In this document: positions 17,582 through 25,358 of the stretch, piece after piece | Position numbering within the stretch: the stretch's first letter is position 1 | How the letters are laid out: every line of letters begins with the position of its first letter | DNA from: Streptomyces sp. 6-11-2 | Lineage (GTDB): Bacteria; Actinomycetota; Actinomycetes; Streptomycetales; Streptomycetaceae | DNA: 64,000 nt | Reading direction: 5' to 3' | Assembly: GCF_006540305.1 (NCBI RefSeq) | Contig: NZ_BJOR01000001.1 | Location: forward strand, 7,130,001 to 7,194,000 | The notes under the pieces: generated by a model | The model's database searches: none | What the model was told of the DNA's origin: nothing | What the model saw: only the letters and a program-made list of their open reading frames with translations | Position numbers and translations under genes: made by a program

Positions 17582-17812
17582 CTAGCGGCCGCCGCGTCCG
17601 CCGCCGCCGCCGCGTCCGCCGCCGCCGCCTCCGCCGCCGTAGCCGACGCTGCGTCCGTAGCCGCCGCCGCGTCCGCCGCGTCCGCCGCCACCGCCGCGTC
17701 CGCCGCCACCGCCGCGTCCGCCGCGTCCGCCGCGTCCGCCGCGTCCGCCGCCACCGCCGCGTTCACCGTAGTCCCGGTTCAGCGTGGGGAAGAGTGCGTT
17801 GAAGATCGCCAT
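17582..17812 (-). CDS. Arg-Gly-rich low-complexity protein (RGG/GGR repeats)
   Basis: A 76-residue protein beginning MAIFNALFPTLNRDYGERGG and continuing almost only with Gly and Arg, plus a central GYGRSVGYGG. A textbook ribosome site (GGAGGAATT) directly precedes the ATG, which argues that it is really translated despite its repetitive DNA (CCGCCGCGTCCG units). RGG boxes bind RNA or drive phase separation in other systems; that role here is inference. The short ordered N-terminal segment followed by a repetitive tail could also be a precursor-peptide layout. Confidence 0.65.
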   Translation of the reverse strand: MAIFNALFPTLNRDYGERGGGGGRGGRGGRGGRGGGGGRGGGGGRGGRGGGYGRSVGYGGGGGGGGRGGGGGRGGR

Positions 17813-17837
17813 AATTCCTCCTGCTGGAACTTGTCTC

Positions 17838-18191
17838 TCAGTGGTTACGTCCAGGAGCGGGAATTGGATGGCGATTTAGGTCAAAACGCGGCAAACATCC
17901 TCGCGGGCGGCGGACCTGGGCCTCGGTGCCGTCGATCCGCGGCACGACGCCCTTGGTAGCGGCGTACGCGAACACGTCCGCAAGCGTGCGAAGCCGCAGG
18001 TCGGGCTGGCCGGGAACGGCGAAGCCCCGTGCGGCAAGCAGTGGGCGGATCTCGTGAACGACGCGGGTGATTGGGGAGCGGTCCACGCCGTAGAACAGGG
18101 CCAGGGCGGCATATGGGAGTTGAAAGCGCAGCCCCGAATTCACCGTGGACGACACGACGCTAGCGGTTCTGGAACGCTTCCGTCTCATCAC
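17838..18191 (-). pseudogene. IS5-family transposase N-terminal fragment
   Basis: The frame contains the helix-turn-helix region of an IS5/DDE_Tnp_4-type transposase (PYAALALFYGVDRSPITRVV, VFAYAATKGVVPRIDGTEAQ) but ends before any DDE catalytic region. About 115 residues remain of a normal ~260-300. No terminal repeats were identified, so it is a relic. Confidence 0.6.
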
Positions 18192-18221
18192 CGACCTTCG
18201 CCTCGCCGATTAACCATCCGC

Positions 18222-18419
18222 CTATCGCTCACCATTTCGTTGGCTCGGGCTGCTCACAAGGCCGGGGCGGCGAGTGGACAGGCGGTACTCCCCGGGCTCC
18301 GGCTGCGCGCTGCGGGCGTCGGGCAGCAGGCCGAGCGGGATCTCGTTCCGGTGGCGGCGCATGATCTGCCGCAGCGCACGAGTGCGGACCGGGTTCGGGC
18401 GGTGGGTCATGGCCTGCAT
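18222..18419 (-). CDS. Small basic hypothetical protein
   Basis: A 65-residue Arg-rich frame (MQAMTHRPNPVRTRALRQIM, RRHRNEIPLGLLPDARSAQP). Its start lies 13 bases after the stop of the gene split by two transposons, so it was probably its operon partner and may now lack a promoter. Function unknown. Confidence 0.4.
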   Translation of the reverse strand: MQAMTHRPNPVRTRALRQIMRRHRNEIPLGLLPDARSAQPEPGEYRLSTRRPGLVSSPSQRNGER

Positions 18420-18431
18420 CTTGGCAGACGG

Positions 18432-18622
18432 TCACGGCTCGTCTGGCCAGGTCGTCAACGTGGCGCCGGTGTCCTCGTCGGTGAGGGTGATGCGGGCGCC
18501 GCGCGTACTGCCGTACTCGGCGATCCAGTCGCGGAACTTCCCGCGCGTGGTTGTCTCGCTGCCCCACCAGCCGTGCATGGCCGGGCGGCCAGCGGCGGTG
18601 AGAGTGAGGTGGTAGCGATCAG
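18432..18622 (-). pseudogene. C-terminal part of a small gene split by two transposons
   Basis: This frame (RYHLTLTAAGRPAMHGWWGS, ITLTDEDTGATLTTWPDEP) has no start of its own because the Tn7-like element begins at 18623. Its 5' part, with a GTG start, is at 24953-24929 on the same strand. Joining 24953-24929, 24376-24369 and 18617-18432, keeping one copy of each target duplication, gives a continuous 72-codon frame. It was head to head with the DUF6233 gene. The product is a small WGS-containing accessory protein of unknown role. Confidence 0.8.
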
Positions 18623-18692
18623 TGTCCTTTGACAGTCAAGTTAGTCCGGTGCAGTGTCCTGGCCTGGGGCGACTAGGTTGGATGTCAAACGA
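18623..18692. repeat. Left end of the Tn7-like transposon with TnsB-type sites
   Basis: After the terminal TGTCC there is a site at 18628-18646 (TTTGACAGTCAAGTTAGTC) and an oppositely oriented one at 18671-18689 (GACTAGGTTGGATGTCAAA). The shared core GACTA-GTT-TGTCAA recurs at the right end. Confidence 0.75.
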
Positions 18693-18770
18693 TCAGACCT
18701 GTCTGTGTGCCGGGACCGTAGGTGTCGCCTGCCCATGAGCGTTGTCACCGGTGGCCTGTAGCTTCCTCGC

Positions 18771-19283
18771 ATGACCAGGTATGCAGATCCAGGTGCAGTC
18801 GAGTGGGTGGAGTCCGAAGGCGGGCCGTTGATCGTTGTGCCGGAAGTAGTCCTGTCTTCGTGGTCCGGTGCAGACAGCGACGAGTCTGAAACCGACTACG
18901 ACAGAGCCTGCGGCGTCGACGGGTATGCCGGACTGGTGGCGGTCGGGCAGTCCCAGGCCCTGGTCCTCGGTGATGACCCCGCCTCGACGTCCTTCCTTCC
19001 GGAACGTGGCCTGTTCGTGCGGTGGTGCGCCGCCGAATCGGAGGAGGAGCTTCTCGGCAGCGTTGATGCCGCGCTCGCTGATGCCGCCTGGGAGCCTGAG
19101 CAACTTTGGGACGTGCCGGGGCCAGTGGTCTTGTTCGACTCGGCTTGGCCTGGTGACGAGTTGGAGCCAGAGAACCATCTGCGGGTGGATCTGGAGCCAG
19201 GGCGCTATTCGGTTCGTGCCACGTATGTGGAACCGAATCCGGAGACCTGGCTCAACCTGGTTCAGCTTCGACGTCTTCCGTAG
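18771..19283 (+). CDS. Imm21-family immunity protein (transposon cargo)
   Basis: A 170-residue protein recognisable as Imm21 by WVESEGGPLIVVPEVVL, YDRACGVDGYAGLVAVGQSQ, ALVLGDDPASTSFLP and LEPGRYSVRATYVEP. Imm21 proteins neutralise polymorphic toxins, usually next to the toxin gene; none is present here. It points away from the transposition genes and is the only non-transposition gene in the element, so it is passenger DNA. It may protect the host against toxins of neighbouring strains or serve another defensive role. Confidence 0.82.
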   Translation: MTRYADPGAVEWVESEGGPLIVVPEVVLSSWSGADSDESETDYDRACGVDGYAGLVAVGQSQALVLGDDPASTSFLPERGLFVRWCAAESEEELLGSVDAALADAAWEPEQLWDVPGPVVLFDSAWPGDELEPENHLRVDLEPGRYSVRATYVEPNPETWLNLVQLRRLP

Positions 19284-19386
19284 CGATCGGCCAAGGCTGT
19301 CCGGCACCCGGTCTCCGAATCTGGTGACAACAAGCCTGTCTCGCCGACTACAAACGGGTAGGTCCGTTGTGGTGGATCAGTGATTC

Positions 19387-20586
19387 CTAACGCGTCTCGC
19401 CAAGGTCCGCTGCTTCTGCGAGGTGGTACCAGTCCTGGGTGGTCGCCCAGGACTGGTAGTCCCGGAAGATTCGGGCGAGGCCGTCCGGCTGTTCTCGTGT
19501 GGTGAAGAACTCCCCGATGAGCCGGTGGAGTGTGGTCACTGCCGCAATGTCGGCGGGCGCGGAGAGCGGGTAAACCCAGCCACCGGGGGCGAGGTGGCGG
19601 ACGAGAACGGGCCAGGTCAGGTCGTGTCCCTTGCCGAGTCGGACGACGAGCCATTCCTGAAATCCGGTGAGCATGCTCCACGAGCTGCCGGCGTCGAGGC
19701 CAAGCAGGAAGGCTGTCGTAGTGGCGTAGGAGCCGTCAAGTCCGTGTCGTGCGGGGTCCCGGCGGATTGCGGTCAGCAGCGCCCGGTAGTGCTTGATCAC
19801 GTTGCCGTAGAAAGGTAGTTGAGCGGCTGCAAGGAAGTCTCCTGAAGGCTGGCCGGGCTGCCGGGCCAGGGTGTCCGTGCTCCAGTGCGGATGGCTGGCG
19901 AGGTAGCGGTGGACGGTGGCGTAGGCGGCGGTGACACCGTGTTCGTCCAGCAGCTTTTCCCAGATCACCCTCATGGTGGGGAAGCGGCCGGCGTGGGCGG
20001 CGGCGTATTCGTCGAGGATGGCGTCGATTGTCGGGCCGATGCGTCCCTTGGCCGGGCCCAGGGTGGGAGGACGCTTCTTTCGGGGTGGAGGCGTGGGCGA
20101 GTTCAGGGCCTGGCGGACGGTGGCGGGGCTGACGTGGTGTCGTCTCGCCAGCTGCGAGACGGGGAGTCGTTCGGCCTCAGCGTCGCGGCGGATCGCCGCG
20201 AAGAGCGCTGGTTTGTCTGCGGCCTTCGTGAAGCTGCGCTTGGGCTTCTTGGGATCCGCAGGTTTCTGGCGCACCAGATCGGACAGGGCTCGTTCCAGAA
20301 CGCCTTGCTGTCGTCCGGTGAGAGCGGCGAGCCGGTCAGGTCGTGGGCGTTTCCCGGGCCCGTAGTCAGGCGGTCCGGCAAGGTAACTGCGCAGGTAGCT
20401 GGGTTTGAGATGGTTCGCGAGGGCCAAGCGGCGGACGTAGGAGTCAACGGATTCTGCAGGCTGCGGGCGAACACGAACGGGAAGCGGAACCAGATGTTCG
20501 GCGAGGTGGGGGCGGACGGACGGATCGGTGTCTTCACCGAGTCCCGGTGAAGGCTGGATGGGAAGCCGTGCGGGTGCGCCGGTCAC
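19387..20586 (-). CDS. TniQ-family target-selection protein
   Basis: A 399-residue protein. The N-terminal TniQ domain shows LPVRVRPQPAESVDSYVRRL and ANHLKPSYLRSYLAG, a pattern of short motifs used to choose target sites and contact TnsC. A middle region has a helix-turn-helix (LPVSQLARRHHVSPATVRQA) that could recognise DNA. It lacks the clustered Cys zinc finger of many TniQ/TnsD proteins. The GTG start overlaps the TnsC stop by 4 bases. It is the only candidate for target choice in this transposon. Confidence 0.8.
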   Translation of the reverse strand: MTGAPARLPIQPSPGLGEDTDPSVRPHLAEHLVPLPVRVRPQPAESVDSYVRRLALANHLKPSYLRSYLAGPPDYGPGKRPRPDRLAALTGRQQGVLERALSDLVRQKPADPKKPKRSFTKAADKPALFAAIRRDAEAERLPVSQLARRHHVSPATVRQALNSPTPPPRKKRPPTLGPAKGRIGPTIDAILDEYAAAHAGRFPTMRVIWEKLLDEHGVTAAYATVHRYLASHPHWSTDTLARQPGQPSGDFLAAAQLPFYGNVIKHYRALLTAIRRDPARHGLDGSYATTTAFLLGLDAGSSWSMLTGFQEWLVVRLGKGHDLTWPVLVRHLAPGGWVYPLSAPADIAAVTTLHRLIGEFFTTREQPDGLARIFRDYQSWATTQDWYHLAEAADLGETR

Positions 20587-21629
20587 CTGGGGGCCTTCCT
20601 GGCCGGCTTCTTCTGGGTCTCCGCCGCGTGGTCCAGCGGGATCGCGGCGAGTCCTTCCTTGGTGACGCGCTCGGTGCCGCTCAGGATCGCGTCGATCGCG
20701 GCGCCCCGGATGGCGTGGGAGAGAGCTCCGATCATCCCGGCGGTCCGATCGTGGAGGTAGCGGTCCAGCTTGACCAAGGTGCCCGGCGGGTGGTCGTGCA
20801 GGAGCAAGGTCTCCTCCATGGTCGCCACCAGGCCCTTCCACTCGGCGCCGTAGGGGAACGGTCGGGTCGGGACGAGGGTGAACCGGCCCGAGATCTGAGC
20901 ACCGCGGGTGCCGGCCAGGAGTTCGCTGGTCTCCAGTCCGATGCCCGCGTAGACGAACGTCGCGGGTATGCGTTCGGAGAAGTACTTCAAGGTGTCGGAT
21001 ACCTCCCCGCCGGCCCGGGTGACCTGCGAAACGTTGTGGATTTCATCGACGAGCACGAGGCCGGTGCGGGCATCGGTGCAGACGCCGACTACGGCTTCGA
21101 TGATGTCCGTCATGTTCGACCGGGGCCGGACCGGAAGACCCAGGAAGCGGGCGAACTCGGCTGCGACCATGCGGGCAGTCGCCGCGGGCGGGACCGTGAT
21201 GTAGAGGACGGGAATGCGGTCGGCGACGTTCGGATGGCGGGCCCGGTCGAGGAGTTCGTGGGCGCGTCCGAGCTGGGTGATGGCGCTGGTCTTGCCCGTG
21301 CCTGGCAGGCCGGAGACCATCAGGCCGCGGCGGGCGCTGATCGCGTGGCGGTTGAGCAGGACCAGGCGGCGGCCGCAGACCACGGTCTTCTCGACGAACG
21401 AGGTCGCGACCACGAGCATCCGGGCGTGATGGTCGAGACGGTCGTCGTCGTAGAGGTCCCGTTCGCTCGTTGACAACTGCTTCAGATCGCCAGGGGGCAG
21501 AAGATCCGGGGGCACCGGCGGGCCTTCGATCGACTTCCGCCATCCGTCCAGGGTGGTCAGCTGCCGGTTGGCCTCGGCATCCGCCTCGCCCAGCGCGGGG
21601 TGCCGGGCTGTCGGCTCCGAGATGGTCAT
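20583..21629 (-). CDS. TnsC/TniB-type AAA+ ATPase
   Basis: A 348-residue ATPase with Walker A GLPGTGKTS (residues 107-115), Walker B LVLVDEIHN near residue 190 and the sensor region FVYAGIGLETS. TnsC/TniB polymerises on target DNA with ATP and links the target selector to the transposase. Its ATG overlaps the TnsB stop by 4 bases and its stop overlaps the TniQ start, which fits stoichiometric expression of the transpososome. Confidence 0.9.
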   Translation of the reverse strand: MTISEPTARHPALGEADAEANRQLTTLDGWRKSIEGPPVPPDLLPPGDLKQLSTSERDLYDDDRLDHHARMLVVATSFVEKTVVCGRRLVLLNRHAISARRGLMVSGLPGTGKTSAITQLGRAHELLDRARHPNVADRIPVLYITVPPAATARMVAAEFARFLGLPVRPRSNMTDIIEAVVGVCTDARTGLVLVDEIHNVSQVTRAGGEVSDTLKYFSERIPATFVYAGIGLETSELLAGTRGAQISGRFTLVPTRPFPYGAEWKGLVATMEETLLLHDHPPGTLVKLDRYLHDRTAGMIGALSHAIRGAAIDAILSGTERVTKEGLAAIPLDHAAETQKKPARKAPR

Positions 21630-23515
21630 GTGCGCCTCCAGGGGTTGGCGAGCGGGTTGAACAGGCCCAGAGGGATGACCTTGGCCACGTCGGTGTCCGC
21701 CTCCTCGTCGTGTGCGGGCTCGGAGGCGGGCAGGTCAGGGACTGGCCGGTCGGTGGCGGTGGCCCGGGTGCGGGCAGCGACCCGCCGGTCACGCCGTGAG
21801 GGTTTGGCCGAGCGGCCCTTCTCCTCAGATGGGCCGCTGTGGGCGCGCAGCAGCAGGGCCGCGGCAGCATCGGCGATCTGTTCCTCGGTCCCGTCCGGGA
21901 CTTGCGCGCGGGCGTGGTCCCAGGCCATCTCACCGAAGGGGACGCCGACGCGGTGCAAGTGCTTCCAGAACACCGTGACCCACTGATCTGTCTCTCCGCG
22001 GCGGTCGCGTACCCAGACTCGGGAGAGGTCGTAGGGGTCGTAGTGGATCTCCCACATCCCCTTCTTTTCCACCACCCCGGAGTGCTGGCGGCGCAACGGG
22101 GCCAGTTCGCGGCCGTCGTAGGTGCGGTGGTTGATCCGGATGCCGTAGGAGTTGACCGCCTGCCAGCGTTCGGGCAGCAACTCAACGTAGTCCTCGCCGC
22201 TGAGAGGGGCCGGCACGTAGCCGCATGATTCCAGCAGGGTCGCGTACTTCTCGTTCGGCGAGAACGCGCGCTTCGGTGAGTCCGGGTCGCGCAGTGCATC
22301 GTGCGGCCGGTTCTGCCAGACGGCGACGATCCACTCGTCCAGCAGGCTCTGCAGCTCGGGCAATGACCACAGAGGGCCGTTCTCCAGGCCCCGCCCGCGG
22401 CGATCCACTGACCGGCCGGTGTAGCCCGCGACGAACTGTGCGAACAGCGTGGCCACTGAGCCCAGTGTTTTCTCGATCGTGCCCTTCTCGAAGGGAGACG
22501 CCTTGTGAGTCGGCTGAAGGCTGATGCCCAAGTAGCGGCAGGACGCCCGGAAGTTGTTCGAGATGAAGACCTTGCCGTGGTCACAGACGATCGTGTCCGG
22601 CACGATCACCGGCCTTGCGGCCGCGTGCTCCAGCCGCTCGTCCAAGCCCAGCAGCCGCCGGTGCGGCAGTGCCGACCTCGACATCCGAAGCGCTTCTGAC
22701 CAGCCAGGACGCATCAGCTCAGGAGTGACGCTCCGGGCCAGGAGAGCAGAAGCATCAGCCGCTTTCGTCGTTGGCCGTAGCACCGCAGCGGGAAGGGACC
22801 TGGTCGCCAGGTCGACCATTCCTGTCAGTTCGACCTTCTCGGCGATCCCCTCGTCCAACCGCACCAGGACGTCCAGCGGCGTGGAGTCGATCTGCATCCA
22901 CTCGCCCGGCGCGCAAGCGGGCACTTCCCCGAACGGTCCGGCCGGCCGCGCGGTCACCGAACGGCGGGTGGTCGCCGAGCCCGTCGCATGGGTGCCGATG
23001 GCCATCTTGTCGAACAGCCGGTAGAGCGTGCGCTGTGAGGGAACCTCGATGTCCGCCGCGTCCTCACGGGCTGCCAGAATCTGCGTCGCCCGCCAGACCA
23101 CGAAGCCGATCGTCTTCGACGATGCCTCGGCCGTCTCGGCGATTGCCTGCTGCATTGCCTCGGTCACTGCCGGGGCGACCCTGCCGAAGGCCGGCATCCG
23201 CTTGGCGGACCGGCCGTCGGCCAGTCCGACCAGGCCGTCGCGCTGGTAACGCTGGCGCCGCTGCTTGATGCCGCTGGCCGACATCGCATGGCCGGCCGCC
23301 GTCAGCTCGGCAGCCTTGGCCCGCTCGCGCTGGGCAAGCGAGTTCACTCTCGGGTCGAACTCCGGCCTTGGGGAAGTCCCCTCGGGCGCATCACGAGGCA
23401 GCCCGTCCAGGACCTCGAGAATGTGGTTCTCCCACCAGAGAGCCTGGCCAGCAGCCGTCTCGGGGAACTCCGCGATCCTGGCCGTCGGAGGAACCCGCCG
23501 CCCTTTCCCCGTCAC
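21626..23515 (-). CDS. TnsB/TniA-type DDE transposase
   Basis: A 629-residue transposase. It has N-terminal helix-turn-helix domains (GHAMSASGIKQRRQRYQRDG), an RNase H/integrase core with acidic residues in WMQIDSTPLD, IVCDHGKVFISNNF and SPFEKGTIEKTLG, then a beta-barrel Mu-C-like domain (SYGIRINHRTYDG, KGMWEIHYDPYDLSRVWVRD). It cuts the 3' strands and joins them to the target. The GTG at 23515 overlaps the TnsA stop; the longer frame upstream is antisense-like noise within tnsA. Confidence 0.9.
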   Translation of the reverse strand: MTGKGRRVPPTARIAEFPETAAGQALWWENHILEVLDGLPRDAPEGTSPRPEFDPRVNSLAQRERAKAAELTAAGHAMSASGIKQRRQRYQRDGLVGLADGRSAKRMPAFGRVAPAVTEAMQQAIAETAEASSKTIGFVVWRATQILAAREDAADIEVPSQRTLYRLFDKMAIGTHATGSATTRRSVTARPAGPFGEVPACAPGEWMQIDSTPLDVLVRLDEGIAEKVELTGMVDLATRSLPAAVLRPTTKAADASALLARSVTPELMRPGWSEALRMSRSALPHRRLLGLDERLEHAAARPVIVPDTIVCDHGKVFISNNFRASCRYLGISLQPTHKASPFEKGTIEKTLGSVATLFAQFVAGYTGRSVDRRGRGLENGPLWSLPELQSLLDEWIVAVWQNRPHDALRDPDSPKRAFSPNEKYATLLESCGYVPAPLSGEDYVELLPERWQAVNSYGIRINHRTYDGRELAPLRRQHSGVVEKKGMWEIHYDPYDLSRVWVRDRRGETDQWVTVFWKHLHRVGVPFGEMAWDHARAQVPDGTEEQIADAAAALLLRAHSGPSEEKGRSAKPSRRDRRVAARTRATATDRPVPDLPASEPAHDEEADTDVAKVIPLGLFNPLANPWRRT

Positions 23516-24264
23516 CGGACACCTCCACTCGTCAGGCGCACGATCGTGGACGGGCCAAGCAACTCCACCGTCATCTCCTCGGCGGTCAGCTCCTGGAGCC
23601 AAAGCAGATGGAAGAGTGCGGGCAGCGTCGCGAGGCGGTCTCCGGCTGCCTCCGCGCCGGCCATCAACGGAGACGGGGCCGCGAAGACCTCCCGGAGCCG
23701 GTCCGCAATCGGGCTGTTCAAGCACCTGGGGTGCCGGTAGCGCGACAGCCACCGGACATTCGCCAACAGCACTCTCTCCGGCACTCCGACCCGATCGAAG
23801 CCCCAGCCGGCCTGATCACAGGCCAGACGGGTCACCTCGAACGCCTCAGCGTCCTTCGACTCGATCCGGTCGTCCGCGCGAACATCGACCACCACCGCCG
23901 AGCCGTCTACCCGGCGCACGAAGTAGTCCGGAGCGTGGCGACGCTCCCGCTTGCCGTCGTACCAGTGCAGCCAGAACGGCTGCGAGGCGATACCCGCCAC
24001 CGTGGAATCGAAGTCCATCAGCAGGAGCCGGTCCCGTTCCAGCCACGATTCGAACCCCACATGCTGCCCGGTCGTCGCCGCCCAGTACCAGCCAGGGAAA
24101 TGACGCTCGCCTCGCGACCAGCGAAAGCGCCGCACCGGAGCGATGTCCTCGAAGCGGGCCGTCACACAGTCCAGCAGCGGACGCCTCAACCGCTCGCGTG
24201 CAGCCCCCACGTACGACAGCTCGACACGCGCTTCTACCGACTCCACCCCAACCGGCACAGCCAC
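23512..24264 (-). CDS. TnsA-like transposase endonuclease subunit
   Basis: A 250-residue protein with a restriction-endonuclease-like core: FESWLERDRLLLMDFD (catalytic Glu), RHAPDYFV (catalytic Asp) and SAVVVDVRADDR, where the usual E-x-K/Q-x-K lysine region reads VDVR as in other actinobacterial TnsA-like proteins I recall. TnsA cuts the 5' strands so the element moves by cut-and-paste. GTG 24264 follows a GGGGGGTG stretch; the longer frame starts outside the transposon end and is rejected. It is the first gene of the four-gene operon. Confidence 0.85.
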   Translation of the reverse strand: MAVPVGVESVEARVELSYVGAARERLRRPLLDCVTARFEDIAPVRRFRWSRGERHFPGWYWAATTGQHVGFESWLERDRLLLMDFDSTVAGIASQPFWLHWYDGKRERRHAPDYFVRRVDGSAVVVDVRADDRIESKDAEAFEVTRLACDQAGWGFDRVGVPERVLLANVRWLSRYRHPRCLNSPIADRLREVFAAPSPLMAGAEAAGDRLATLPALFHLLWLQELTAEEMTVELLGPSTIVRLTSGGVR

Positions 24265-24293
24265 CCAGCACCCCCCAGCCCGTCGCCCCGGTG

Positions 24294-24368
24294 CGACTAG
24301 GTTCGCTGTCAAGGAAGCCGAAACGACTGGGTTCGCTGTCAAACGCCTCGATTGGATGACAACGGACA
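24294..24368. repeat. Right end of the Tn7-like transposon with TnsB-type sites
   Basis: Two direct sites, GACTAGGTTCGCTGTCAA at 24295-24312 and GACTGGGTTCGCTGTCAAA at 24325-24343, are followed by a weaker one and the terminal GGACA ending at 24368. The ATCAG duplication follows directly. Confidence 0.78.
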
Positions 24369-24381
24369 ATCAGGTGCGGGT

Positions 24382-24928
24382 TGTCCGGTGCCACTGAACC
24401 TTGACCGTTTGCCACCGAACTTTGACGAGCGGTTGTTTCCTGCCACTGAAGTTTGACCGGCTGGGACTCGGGGCGACTTGTAGGGGCAGTGGGGGCGCCG
24501 GCAGAGGTCGACGACGGCCTGCTGCTACGTTTTCGGCCCCTGCCGAGTTGAGGCTGTCAGCCGCCTGTACCCGATCACCGCGCGAACCAAGATCGCCGAT
24601 AGGGCGGCGCCGACCGCAGCAAGACAGCCTCGTTCCCACCAAGTCACTCCGGGGCCTGGGCCAGTGAACGCAATAATCAGCATGAACGGCCCCGAGAGGA
24701 GCAGCGTGAATATCCGCCAGTTCGTCCACTCGGACCACGACTCTCGTTGCCGACCGTCGATGTCCACGGGAAAGATCCAGGCGGCAAGCCGCATGGACCG
24801 CCATGGCTTGGAATCGTCTTGTCTGGCACCAGGCATGGAAACGAGTGTCCCAGACAGCGGGTGCCGCGCGCATCGTGGTGCCGGTCAAACTTCAGTGGCA
24901 AGCGGCCAAGGTTCAGTGGCACCGGACA
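24382..24928. mobile_element. 547-bp mini-transposon with 22-bp perfect terminal inverted repeats
   Basis: The left terminus TGTCCGGTGCCACTGAACC is repeated exactly in inverse at 24907-24928 over 22 bases. The direct duplication CGGGT flanks it (24377-24381 and 24929-24933). Left-end repeats of the form GCCAC-GAA-TTTGAC occur three times (24390, 24411, 24444) and two inverted copies lie at the right end. It encodes no transposase, only one small membrane protein. Ends and 5-base duplication match the Tn7/Tn5053 superfamily, but the internal repeats differ from those of the neighbouring transposon, so a different transposase probably moved it. Confidence 0.9.
24525..24836 (-). CDS. Small membrane protein carried by the mini-transposon
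   Basis: A 103-residue protein with two hydrophobic segments (IFTLLLSGPFMLIIAFTGPG and CLAAVGAALSAILVRAVIG) and a polar N-terminal half (SWSEWTNWRI). It fills more than half of the 547-bp element, so the element is a minimal cargo carrier. No family recognised. Confidence 0.5.
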   Translation of the reverse strand: MPGARQDDSKPWRSMRLAAWIFPVDIDGRQRESWSEWTNWRIFTLLLSGPFMLIIAFTGPGPGVTWWERGCLAAVGAALSAILVRAVIGYRRLTASTRQGPKT

Positions 24929-24953
24929 CGGGTCCGGTGGTTTGCGGTGTCAC
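24929..24953 (-). pseudogene. 5' end of the small gene split by two transposons
   Basis: GTG 24953 starts the frame VTPQTTGPAP, which continues after removal of the two transposons into the fragment at 18432-18617. The start lies head to head with the DUF6233 gene, 23 bases apart, so they probably share a promoter region. Confidence 0.72.
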
Positions 24954-24976
24954 CCCCCGATCATAGAATCGAACGT

Positions 24977-25312
24977 GTGAACGACTTGCCGCCGGACTTG
25001 CCGCGCCTCCGCACCCTGGAGATGTGGCTCGCACTGTCCCTGGACCGAGTCCGGGGGGAGATCGCGGCGGCCGAGCGGCGGGAAGCTGAGCGGCAGCGCG
25101 GCGAGCAGGTCCGGCCCCCGACGCCGGACTGGATCCTCGAGCGCGGCCTGAACCGCGACAGCCCGCCCGTCGCCGTCCACGTCGGCGGCTGCCACATGGC
25201 AGGCAAGCGCTGGAACGGCGTACCAAGGGACCTCGCGCTCCGGGCGCTCGCCGAAGGGGTTGAGGCATGCGGGCACTGCCGGCCGGACGCCGAACTCGGA
25301 TACCTCGACTGA
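24977..25312 (+). CDS. DUF6233 family protein
   Basis: A 111-residue protein with the DUF6233 pattern: LPPDLPRLRTLEMWLALSLD at the start, RPPTPDWILERGL in the middle, then HVGGCHMAGKR and the closing CGHCRPDAELG with paired Cys that could bind zinc. These proteins are very common in Streptomyces, usually beside small XRE or mobile-element genes, and have no known function. GTG 24977 is the start nearest the conserved N-terminus. Confidence 0.82.
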   Translation: MNDLPPDLPRLRTLEMWLALSLDRVRGEIAAAERREAERQRGEQVRPPTPDWILERGLNRDSPPVAVHVGGCHMAGKRWNGVPRDLALRALAEGVEACGHCRPDAELGYLD

Positions 25313-25358
25313 CCCACGCCGTGATGCCGCTCCCACGGTCCGACCGCAGGATGGTGGC

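Larger units (their letters stand above)
18623..24368. mobile_element. Complete Tn7-like transposon (TnsA-TnsB-TnsC-TniQ plus Imm21 cargo)
   Basis: The element is 5746 bp. Both ends start TGTCC (left TGTCCTTTGACAG; right, read inward, TGTCCGTTGTCATCC) and it is flanked by the 5-bp direct duplication ATCAG at 18618-18622 and 24369-24373. Inside are four left-pointing transposition genes with 4-base overlaps and one right-pointing immunity-like gene. Five-base duplications and TGT ends are hallmarks of the Tn7/Tn5053 superfamily. There is no CRISPR array, Cas gene or long TnsD. Excision in silico contributes to restoring the broken gene, which confirms the boundaries. Confidence 0.92.

Noticed and set aside
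17582..17812. CRISPR-like or tandem-repeat array
   Set aside because: The repeats have no spacers and are explained as Gly/Arg codons in one reading frame with a good start.
18623..24368. CRISPR-associated transposon
   Set aside because: Neither Cas genes nor repeat-spacer units occur inside or near the element.
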